From assembly GCA_903935195.1 (NCBI GenBank), contig CAIZQW010000466.1, positions 1-41,711 of the forward strand: a stretch of DNA of 41,711 nt, given 5' to 3'. A program made the translations under genes and the position numbers. Of the stretch, positions 17,901 through 23,845 are shown piece after piece (within the stretch, counting starts at the first letter, position 1; each line of letters opens with the position of its first letter). The stretch is from an uncultured bacterium. GTDB taxonomy: Bacteria > Verrucomicrobiota > Kiritimatiellia > RFP12 > UBA1067. The notes beneath the pieces were generated by a model. It did not search any database. It saw only the letters and a list, made by a program, of their open reading frames with translations, and was not told the DNA's origin.

Positions 17901-18064
17901 GCCGTGAGTAAGGCTGCTTCAACATCGCGCGAACCCGAGGCCAGGCAGCTGCCTCCGACGCAAACAAGAATCTCCTTCTTGGTGTCTGCTTCCTTGGTGA
18001 GTTTTTCTTGCCATGTCTTCAGGGCTGCAGTGTTTTTGATTTTTGTGATTTTTGCTGCACTCAT
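14921..18064 (-). CDS. hydB: Hydrogenase flavoprotein subunit: NuoF-like domain fused to a GltD/NfnB-like NAD(P)H oxidoreductase
   Basis: A 1047-residue fusion. Residues ~30-105 are a thioredoxin-like [2Fe-2S] domain (C35, C40, C72, C76). Residues ~140-545 are the NuoF module: GRGGAGFPTHLKW (190-202, FMN/NADH site), NADEGDPGAYMDR (218-230), and the [4Fe-4S] motif SCGKCAPCRVGT (478-489) with C525. From about 560 the usual ferredoxin tail is replaced by a GltD-type region: an N-terminal cysteine domain (CLSACPAGVYVPG; CARVCFHTCENHC at 607-619), an FAD fold (IIGAGPAG, 662-669) and a second dinucleotide fold (VVIGGGNAA, 792-800). Typical HydB is about 600 residues. The extra flavoprotein could give a second pyridine nucleotide site, perhaps NADPH. 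It overlaps hydC and hydA by 4 bases each. Confidence 0.9.
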   Translation of the reverse strand: MSAAKITKIKNTAALKTWQEKLTKEADTKKEILVCVGGSCLASGSRDVEAALLTALKAHNLEKKIGIRETGCMGPCVRGPVILIGSDQTFYQGVKPADAEAIVTEHLIGGKPVERLLVRDEQTQAIQRTCKDIPFFSKQSKVVLRTCGNIDPEQIDDAVRAGAYSALAKVLDTLKATDVLDQIQVSGLRGRGGAGFPTHLKWMLTRQSPSDKKYVLCNADEGDPGAYMDRSVLEGDPHTVIEGMAIAAFTIGADEGFVYVRAEYPLAVKRLQLAIDQARAHGLLGKNILGSTFSFDLDIRMGSGAFVCGEETALITSIEGKRGEPRPRPPFPAQKGLWGKPTLLNNVETYACIAPIILNGGEWFASMGTPKSKGTKVFALAGAVKNTGLVEVPMGTPLGEVVYDIGGGIRGNKAFKAAQLGGPSGGCIPRQNLNVPLDYEKLQELGSIMGSGGLIVMDEDSCMVDVARFFIEFVQEESCGKCAPCRVGTKRMLEILERICGGEGEMDDIQRLIDLGNFIKESSLCGLGQTAPNPVLSTIRHFREEYVQHIRDHHCVAGVCPSLVLAPCLSACPAGVYVPGFVALVGEGRYAEALRLHRERNPFAAICARVCFHTCENHCRRSSLDSPVAIRGVKRFMVDQEVVIQRPEVKENATNAKKKIAIIGAGPAGLTCAYFLARLGYKPIVLEREPRPGGMLVQAIPAYRLPRETLAREIRLIESLGVDIQTGQALGKDYTLQSLRDAGHEAIFLAVGAPEGMKLDVVGAEAQGVIESMDFLRTYNIRGSAPVGKKVVVIGGGNAAIDAARTALRLGAENVTVVYRRTREQMPAYAEEIEEAQQEGVSLLTLCSPEAFTVAEGKVTGVICRSMTLGDYDRSGRRKALAGSDKDLETIPCDQVILAIGQGLDAKKMLGTIDVALTESGWIQADPVTGKTSLPWLFAGGDDVTGPSSVVEAIAAGERAAVAIDAQLSGESHAFWRTYPELNINYDPDADPTPYPREEINMIPINRRKNNFDEVEQPWNEAAARRQACRCLRCDYGKSGKVREVHV

Positions 18065-18609
18065 GCTTTCACCGCCTCTTTCTCCGCTTGGGTGGCGGCT
18101 TGAGCACGATAGGACTCAAGGATTTCACCAACCTTTGTTGCCTTAACGCGCTGATGAAGATCGTCGTTGACCATTAAGACGGGGGCCATGCCACACGCGC
18201 CGAAACACCGTCCGACTCCGAGTGAGAATAAACGATCAGCCGTTGTCTCGCCTACGTCAATCCCTAGCTTATGTTTGAGGGCCTGAAGCAGTTCGTTGCC
18301 GCCACGAACATAACAGGCGGTTCCGAGACAGACACGTATCAGATAGGTTCCACGCGGAACTGTCGAGAAGAAGGAGTAGAAGGTCACCACGCCCGCGACT
18401 TCACTGTACGGCTTACCAAAGAGGTGGGCAATTCGTTTAATCACCTCTTCAGGGAGATAGCCGAGTCGTGTTTGAGCGATTTGGAGCGCGGGAATGACGC
18501 CGCCAGGTTTTGATGCGTATTCCTGGAGCATCGGTTCGAGCTCTTCGATGATCTGGGCTTCTGTTAAGGAACAGTTGCCACAGCAACAGTTACCTGTTGT
18601 ATCTGACAT
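18061..18609 (-). CDS. hydC: NuoE-like [2Fe-2S] subunit of the hydrogenase
   Basis: A 182-residue thioredoxin-like ferredoxin subunit that passes electrons within the hydrogenase complex. The cluster ligands are CLGTAC and CFGAC (C-x4-C and C-x3-C). GVVTFYSFFSTVPRG is the conserved NuoE segment. The N-terminus carries four extra cysteines (NCCCGNC, residues 7-13) not needed for the core cluster. The ribosome site GAAGGAGG is strong. First of three overlapping genes hydC-hydB-hydA. Confidence 0.93.
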   Translation of the reverse strand: MSDTTGNCCCGNCSLTEAQIIEELEPMLQEYASKPGGVIPALQIAQTRLGYLPEEVIKRIAHLFGKPYSEVAGVVTFYSFFSTVPRGTYLIRVCLGTACYVRGGNELLQALKHKLGIDVGETTADRLFSLGVGRCFGACGMAPVLMVNDDLHQRVKATKVGEILESYRAQAATQAEKEAVKA

Positions 18610-18664
18610 AAAAAACCTCCTTCGGACCTAATGTTTCTAGAGCAGGGTTGACGTTTTGATTGGC

Positions 18665-19105
18665 TTACAGAGAGCCGGTGATATAATTTTCGAGGTTTTT
18701 GATGTCCTGCTCTTGCTCGGAACAGAGGAATTTGACCACATCACCAATTGAAATAATGCCGACGAGCTTCGAGTGTTCCATCACAGGGAGATGGCGAAGA
18801 CGTTTTTCAGTCATCAACTTCATGCAGGACTCCATGATTTCGGTAGCTTGGACGGTGATCACTGGCGAGGACATGACTTCCGCAACCGTCACGCTCCGGA
18901 GCGGGAGCTCTTTCAGAAGGACTCTTCTCAAGCAATCACGTTCCGTCAACATACCGACAAGCTTGCCAGTACTATCTACCACAGGTAGACTTCCAATACG
19001 GCTCTCTTCCATTAGTTTGACAGCATCAAAGATCGTTGTTGTGGGCAACGTTGAAATAACATCGGATCCTTTAATCTTTAATAGCTTAACGACAGGTGTC
19101 TCCAT
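18665..19105 (-). CDS. Tandem CBS-domain protein
   Basis: A 146-residue protein made of two CBS motifs (about residues 10-65 and 72-130), ending in a short charged tail. Such pairs bind adenosyl ligands such as AMP, ATP or NAD(H) and act as sensors; no catalytic domain is attached. The start at 19105 (METPVVKLLK) is decided by AAGGAG 6-7 bases upstream; the longer frame to 19171 lacks this. It ends 55 bases before hydC on the same strand, so it may be cotranscribed with and sense energy state for the hydrogenase, which is inference from position only. Confidence 0.88.
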   Translation of the reverse strand: METPVVKLLKIKGSDVISTLPTTTIFDAVKLMEESRIGSLPVVDSTGKLVGMLTERDCLRRVLLKELPLRSVTVAEVMSSPVITVQATEIMESCMKLMTEKRLRHLPVMEHSKLVGIISIGDVVKFLCSEQEQDIKNLENYITGSL

Positions 19106-19199
19106 AATTATCTCCTTGTTAGTGATCAAGACTTTCAATATTTTGGGTGAAGACAGTCCAGCTGACATCATCCCTCAAAAGTTACCACTCTATCATTCG

Positions 19200-19208
19200 T
19201 GATATAAT
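19200..19208 (+). promoter_or_regulatory. Extended -10 promoter element for the lipoprotein gene
   Basis: TGATATAAT combines a perfect TATAAT (19203-19208) with the extended TGn motif. No good -35 box lies 17 bases upstream, which extended -10 promoters can tolerate. The transcript would have a 5' leader of roughly 90-140 bases, depending on the start codon used. The region is divergent with the CBS gene. Confidence 0.5.
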
Positions 19209-19355
19209 AGGTTATCCAAGTCGGAAAGGTCAACAGAAAAAGGATTTTTTTTGTTTCTCCCTGTAGAAATGTAGAAATCTTCGGCTTGAAGGAGGGGGTT
19301 GAAAATGATAAGGTACAAAAGTTCGTTTTTGACCTCAAACCGAAAGGACGTGACC

Positions 19356-20759
19356 ATGAAGCAAATCGTCGTGTTGACGTGTGCACTGGCAGGTTTAGCT
19401 GCCTGTACCTCTGAAACCCAAACACCCTCAGCTATGAATGTGAAAACTACTCCTGTGAATAACACTCCATCAGCGTCCGTCAAACTGCTGACCGTGGCTC
19501 CTGGCCATTTTCATGCCTACCTGGTGCAGAATCGTATGTACCCCCAGCTCTCACCGGAGGTCAATGTCTATGCCCCCGAAGGACCCGAGGTCGAGGCGCA
19601 TCTCAAAAAGATAGAGAGCTTTAATACGCGCGAGAAGGACCCGACTGCCTGGAAGACCACGGTCTATCGCGGCGAGGATTTCCTTCAGAAGATGATTCAA
19701 GAGAAGAAGGGTAATCTGGTGGTGCTGGCTGGAAACAATGCCAATAAGACCCGTTACCTCCTCGAAAGCGTCAAGGCTGGCCTTAATGTCCTCTCTGATA
19801 AGCCGATGGCCATCAACCCGGAGAACTTTGAGATGCTCAAGGAGGCCTTTGTCATTGCGAAAAAGAACAATGTTTTGCTCTATGATATCATGACGGAACG
19901 CTATGAGATCACGGCGATGCTCCAGCGTTATTTCGTCCAGTGTCCGGCGGTCTTCGGCACCATGGATCCCGGGACCCCCGAAGATCCCTCGGTGACCAAG
20001 GAGAGTATTCACCACTTCTCGAAGATCGTGTCCGGGTCGCCGCTCCGTCGTCCGCCATGGTTTTTTGACGTCAAGCAACAGGGCGAGGGGATCGTGGATG
20101 TGAGCACGCATCTGGTTGATCTGGTGCAGTGGGAGATGTTCCCGGAGCAGGTCATTCAGGATTCCGACGTCAAGATGCTCAAAGCCAAGAGCTTTACAAC
20201 CGCGATCACGCCGGAGCAGTTTAAGCGTACCACAGCCTGTGATACCTTCCCGGCCTATCTTCAGCAGTACAAGAAGACCAATGGAAACATCGAGATCCCG
20301 TGCAATGGCGAGTTTACTTATGCGCTGCGAGGCGTCCATTGTAAAATTTCTGTGATCTGGAACTATGAGGCACCTGCGGGAACCGCGGATACCCACTTCT
20401 CGCTCATGCGTGGCACAAAGGTTGCAGCCGTGATTCGTCAAGGTAAGGAGCAGGGGTTTAAACCAATGCTCTACCTCGACCTGCGTCCGGGGGTCGATGC
20501 GGCAGCGGTCGAGCCTGCTCTTAACAAGGCTATGGTTCTGGCGGCAAAGCAGTGGCCTGGTGTTGAAGCGAAGCGAATTGCAACCGGCTGGCAGATCGTC
20601 ATTCCGGCGCACTACGCGGTCGGACACGAGGCTCATTTCGGACAGGTCACGGAGAAGTATCTGGGCTTCCTGGATGCCGGCAAGATGCCCTCATGGGAAG
20701 TCCCCAACATGATCCAGAAGTATCGCACCATCATGGAAGCCTACAAGATGTCACGGTAG
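19356..20759 (+). CDS. Secreted lipoprotein, Gfo/Idh/MocA oxidoreductase-like
   Basis: A 467-residue protein with a lipoprotein signal peptide: MKQIVVLTCALAGLAAC, lipobox LAAC with C17 as the lipidated residue. The body resembles Gfo/Idh/MocA oxidoreductases: the segment VVLAGNNANKTRYLLESVKAGLNVLSDKPMAIN has the family's E/DKP lysine motif, and the long C-terminal part resembles the oxidoreductase C-terminal domain found in such exported proteins. Export is odd for a nucleotide-dependent enzyme unless the cofactor is held tightly. The start at 19356 has AAAGGA upstream; an in-frame ATG at 19305 behind GGAGG would add 17 basic/polar residues before the signal. The substrate is unknown, plausibly a sugar or sugar derivative. 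A long antisense frame is a shadow. Confidence 0.75.
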   Translation: MKQIVVLTCALAGLAACTSETQTPSAMNVKTTPVNNTPSASVKLLTVAPGHFHAYLVQNRMYPQLSPEVNVYAPEGPEVEAHLKKIESFNTREKDPTAWKTTVYRGEDFLQKMIQEKKGNLVVLAGNNANKTRYLLESVKAGLNVLSDKPMAINPENFEMLKEAFVIAKKNNVLLYDIMTERYEITAMLQRYFVQCPAVFGTMDPGTPEDPSVTKESIHHFSKIVSGSPLRRPPWFFDVKQQGEGIVDVSTHLVDLVQWEMFPEQVIQDSDVKMLKAKSFTTAITPEQFKRTTACDTFPAYLQQYKKTNGNIEIPCNGEFTYALRGVHCKISVIWNYEAPAGTADTHFSLMRGTKVAAVIRQGKEQGFKPMLYLDLRPGVDAAAVEPALNKAMVLAAKQWPGVEAKRIATGWQIVIPAHYAVGHEAHFGQVTEKYLGFLDAGKMPSWEVPNMIQKYRTIMEAYKMSR

Positions 20760-20855
20760 GCCCGTGATGCGAAAACTCTGGATGAAAGCAGGTACTCTCA
20801 GGCAATGTCTGCCGTCGGGAGTTACGGCGATGTTCCCCAACTGTGTCAATGCACT

Positions 20856-21641
20856 TTATTTCAGTGTGGAGGCGAAGGAGACGAGGTTGCGTTCGCGGAG
20901 GCTGATATAGTTGACATCGACAGCTTGTGTTGAATGGGCGCCAAGGATAACATGGTCAAAAACCGGGATGCCAATGATGCGGGCTGACTCGACCAGGCGG
21001 CGAGTAGCCTCGATGTCCTCGCGTGAGGGGGTGGGATCACCAGAGGGATGGTTGTGGACGAGGACGATTGCGGCTGCATTGCAGCGGATCGCCTTTTTGA
21101 AAACCTCTCGGGGATGGGTAGGGGTGGAGTCGAGAAGCCCGCGCGTGGTCTCAACAGGGCGTCCGATCATGCGACTCTTGGTGTCGAGCAGGATCACCCA
21201 GAAGATCTCCTGACGCTGATTGTGGAGCAGGGGGGCAATAATCCGACAGACCGCCGCAGGCTCTTTAATGATGTGAGGTTCGGGAGTTGCTGAGGCGAGG
21301 GAGGCGCGGCGTCCCAATTCAAGCGCAGCAGCAAGCTCCATGCATTTGACCTTGCCGAGTCCCTTGATCTTGGCGGACCGCAGTTCGTCATAGTCCGCTT
21401 CAGCCAACTTTTCAAGTCCTCCAAAGTGTTGAAGTACTGCACGTGCAAGCGCGGAGACGTTCTGGCCAGGGAGTCCTGTGCGAAAGAGGATGGCCAGAAG
21501 AATCTCTTCTGAGGCGTTTTTTGCTCCCACGCGTTCAAAGGCTTCACGTGGCTTCAGTTCATTAGGCAGATCCTGAATGCGGGGCGTCAAATTCGGATAG
21601 CGTGTCTTATTCTCCAGGGATGCGGATGCGAGTGGAACCAT
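20856..21641 (-). CDS. radC: RadC family JAB/MPN-domain protein
   Basis: A 261-residue protein with an N-terminal helix-hairpin-helix region (ELRSAKIKGLGKVKCMEL) and a C-terminal JAMM metalloprotease-like domain whose zinc motif HNHPSGDPTPSRED is intact. Despite the name, a role in DNA repair is not established. The start at 21641 (MVPLASAS) is chosen since GGAG lies 5 bases upstream and the longer frame runs well into miaA; it still overlaps miaA by 35 bases. Last gene of the dksA-lspA-miaA-radC run. Confidence 0.93.
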   Translation of the reverse strand: MVPLASASLENKTRYPNLTPRIQDLPNELKPREAFERVGAKNASEEILLAILFRTGLPGQNVSALARAVLQHFGGLEKLAEADYDELRSAKIKGLGKVKCMELAAALELGRRASLASATPEPHIIKEPAAVCRIIAPLLHNQRQEIFWVILLDTKSRMIGRPVETTRGLLDSTPTHPREVFKKAIRCNAAAIVLVHNHPSGDPTPSREDIEATRRLVESARIIGIPVFDHVILGAHSTQAVDVNYISLRERNLVSFASTLK

Positions 21642-22620
21642 ATTTTCTCCAAAGGTCAAGAACGCGCTGAGCAATCGTTTCAGGCGTTTCATTTTCTGTA
21701 ATGCTAAGCCAGTGAGCCTTCGCTTGGTGGCGGAACCAGGTCTCTTGGCGTTTGGCGAGCTGGCGTGTACGAATAATGATCTGTTCGCGTGCCACGTCGT
21801 GAGAGAGTTTGCCGTCGAGGATCGCGCAGGCTTCTTCATACCCGATCGCTTTTGTGGCTGTCATTGACCAGACCGGGTAAATTTTTCGGAGTGCTTGGAC
21901 CTCTTCAAGGAGTCCCCTGCTAAACATCTGGTCAACGCGTTTGGCGATGCGTTTGTGAAGTTGTTCACGCGGAAGGGTGAGGACGATGACAGGGGCGTTC
22001 TCACCAGCATCGGTCTTCCAGTGTTGCGGCGTTTCCCCGTCTGTGTCGAGCTGTTCAAGCGCACGCAGAAGACGACGTGGATTGGTCGTGTCCGAGAGGT
22101 CCTTCAGTGTATCAGGTGCACGCGCGCGTAACGCCGCCTGAAGTCCAAGGAGCCCCTCTTGCTCAAAAACAGCCTGCCATTTGGCGCGAAGTTCGGGGGA
22201 GCACTCGTTGCTTTGTAACCCATCCGTGAGTGCTTTAATATAGAGGCCCGTGCCTCCGACGACGATGGGCGTGTGTGACTCTGTATTTTTAGCGTGCGAG
22301 GATTTCTCCCCCATCATTCCACCATTCCTGCATTCCATTATTCCAGTGAAGGTGTCCAGCGCCTCGCGGGCGGCTTCGAGCCACCGTCCTGTACTGAAAG
22401 GTTCTGCTGGGGTGACGAGATCAAGTCCGCTATAGGGTACATTGCCACGTTCACGTGGCGTAGGTTTTGCAGTGCCGATATCCATTCCTCGATAGACGAG
22501 CATGGCATCGGCGGAAAGAATAGGAGAGCCAAGCTGCTCGGCTAAAAGTTGTGCCGTAGCGGTTTTGCCGGTTGCTGTGGCCCCAGCGAGGATATAGGCT
22601 GTTTGTTCAGAGACTGGCAT
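21607..22620 (-). CDS. miaA: tRNA dimethylallyltransferase MiaA with a repeat-derived insertion
   Basis: A 337-residue enzyme that prenylates A37 of tRNAs reading UNN codons, using DMAPP. It has the P-loop GATATGKT, LSADAMLVYRGMDIGTAKPT, VVGGTGLYIKALTDG and the later TNPRRLLRALE and TKAIGYEEA segments. Between ALDTF and TPIVVGGTG, where the family has only a few residues, lies an extra ~25-residue stretch (about 92-116) whose first part is encoded by an ATTCC-type repeat at 22308-22347, read in frame. The start at 22620 (MPVSEQTAYILAG) overlaps lspA by 14 bases; a TTG at 22665 is an alternative. The insertion sits before the beta strand leading to the GGTG loop and is probably surface-exposed. 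Confidence 0.93.
   Translation of the reverse strand: MPVSEQTAYILAGATATGKTATAQLLAEQLGSPILSADAMLVYRGMDIGTAKPTPRERGNVPYSGLDLVTPAEPFSTGRWLEAAREALDTFTGIMECRNGGMMGEKSSHAKNTESHTPIVVGGTGLYIKALTDGLQSNECSPELRAKWQAVFEQEGLLGLQAALRARAPDTLKDLSDTTNPRRLLRALEQLDTDGETPQHWKTDAGENAPVIVLTLPREQLHKRIAKRVDQMFSRGLLEEVQALRKIYPVWSMTATKAIGYEEACAILDGKLSHDVAREQIIIRTRQLAKRQETWFRHQAKAHWLSITENETPETIAQRVLDLWRKYGSTRIRIPGE
22308..22347. repeat. ATTCC-type repeat arm inside miaA
   Basis: On the + strand the segment begins CCCCCATCATTCCACCATTCC and continues with CATTCC and TTATTCCA words, closely matching the right arms at 13098-13138 and 31255-31275, including the CCC(C)AT boundary. Only one arm is present, with no inverted partner nearby. 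Confidence 0.8.
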
Positions 22621-23119
22621 GGGCAGGCTCGCGTGCGTCTCTGCGATCGAGGCCCCATTGCGCAAAGATCATCAGGAACGTCGCAATGCAGATCGCAGAG
22701 TCAGCAACATTAAAAGCAGGAAAATGTTTTTGCTGATAATGAAAATCCAAGAAATCGACAACATGTCCGACCCAGATACGGTCAATCAGATTTCCCAGAA
22801 TGCCGGCAATTAACAAGGCAAAAATGAAAGTGCCTCCTCGTAGCTGTCCGAAGAGGCTGAAGCGTTTCCAGAAGAGGAAGCCGAGTGTGACTAAAGAGAA
22901 CGTGACGAGGAAAATCTGGCGTCCGTGTAAGATCCCCCATGCCGCCCCCTGATTCTCAACATAGCAGAGGTTGAAAAAACCAGGAAGGATTGCCACCGGG
23001 TGGTTCTGCTTTAGATAATGAATGGCCAAAGCCTTGGTGAGTTGATCAAGAAGAACAAGGACACCGATCCAAATCCAAAACACACGGAACGTCTTTGCGC
23101 TATTAGCGGCGACGTCCAT
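22607..23119 (-). CDS. lspA: Lipoprotein signal peptidase II
   Basis: A 170-residue inner-membrane aspartic protease that cleaves prolipoprotein signals. Four membrane segments can be read. The conserved blocks are LLDQLTKALA, VENQGAAWGI, GNLIDRIWVGHVVDFLDF and FNVADSAI, the last two carrying the two catalytic aspartates. The start at 23119 (MDVAANSAKT) overlaps the upstream dksA-like gene by 17 bases. Its neighbour to the left is miaA. Lipoproteins such as the one at 19356 would be substrates. Confidence 0.95.
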   Translation of the reverse strand: MDVAANSAKTFRVFWIWIGVLVLLDQLTKALAIHYLKQNHPVAILPGFFNLCYVENQGAAWGILHGRQIFLVTFSLVTLGFLFWKRFSLFGQLRGGTFIFALLIAGILGNLIDRIWVGHVVDFLDFHYQQKHFPAFNVADSAICIATFLMIFAQWGLDRRDAREPAHASL

Positions 23120-23747
23120 GGCGGTCGGCTTGCTCCAATTCAGCCTGACACTTAATGCAGGTACGTGCGAAAGGCAACACAGCAAGACGAGCTTTGGTGA
23201 TCAGCTCATTACAGTTATCGCAGACACCATACATTCCCTTGGCAATCGCATCCAACGCTTCATTGATCTTGATGACCACGCCTTGTTGTGTGCCGACCTG
23301 CTCGAGGGTTTGAAGACGCATGAACGCGTCAGTACCCTCTTCTTCCAGGTTCACTTCATCGTTACGCTGGAGTGCTGCTGATTTCATTGCGCCTGATTGG
23401 GTGTTGATGCGGTCACGCATCGAGAGGAGTTCACGCAGAAAAACTTTTAAGTCGTCTTTGCTGAAACGGGTTTTGGTCAGCAGACGTGACGCAGCCGCTT
23501 TAGCCGCATCGCTCTTTTTTGGAACAGTCTTTGCCGGCAGTTGCACAGGCTTTTTAGGCGCAGGAGCTTTGACGGTTTTAGCTTTGGGGGCCACAGGCTT
23601 CTTGGCGACTGGTTTCGTAGCCACCGGCTTTTTTACAGGCGCTTTTTTTACAGCTTTAGCTTTTGGGGCCACTGTTTTCGAAGCGCTTTTAACAGCCTTC
23701 TTGGGTTCGGGCTTCTTGGCGACCGTCTTCTTTGTTTGTTTAGCCAT
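23103..23747 (-). CDS. DksA/TraR-type zinc finger protein with a Lys/Ala/Pro-rich N-terminal tail
   Basis: A 214-residue protein. The C-terminal ~120 residues are a DksA-like module: a coiled-coil part (LKVFLRELLSMRDRIN...) and a zinc finger with CDNC (176-179) and CIKC (197-200). The first ~88 residues are a low-complexity, highly basic tail of KKPVA/KAPVKK/KPVAPK repeats resembling histone H1-like tails. DksA-family proteins bind the RNA polymerase secondary channel and modulate initiation; the classical acidic tip is not clear here. The tail suggests nucleic-acid binding. It lies upstream of lspA with overlapping ends. Confidence 0.88.
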   Translation of the reverse strand: MAKQTKKTVAKKPEPKKAVKSASKTVAPKAKAVKKAPVKKPVATKPVAKKPVAPKAKTVKAPAPKKPVQLPAKTVPKKSDAAKAAASRLLTKTRFSKDDLKVFLRELLSMRDRINTQSGAMKSAALQRNDEVNLEEEGTDAFMRLQTLEQVGTQQGVVIKINEALDAIAKGMYGVCDNCNELITKARLAVLPFARTCIKCQAELEQADRHGRRR

Positions 23748-23845
23748 ATGTGTTCACCTCTGTTTGTTACGACTGATATTATGATACACCTTTGCGGATA
23801 AAAAGCAACTCTGTTTTTGCCTTTGGTTTTGCTTTCGTCAGGGCG

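Noticed and set aside
19551-20636. A 361-codon open frame antisense to the lipoprotein gene
   Set aside because: It mirrors the codon pattern of the forward gene, has no ribosome site or recognisable motif, and the forward gene has a signal peptide and family motifs.
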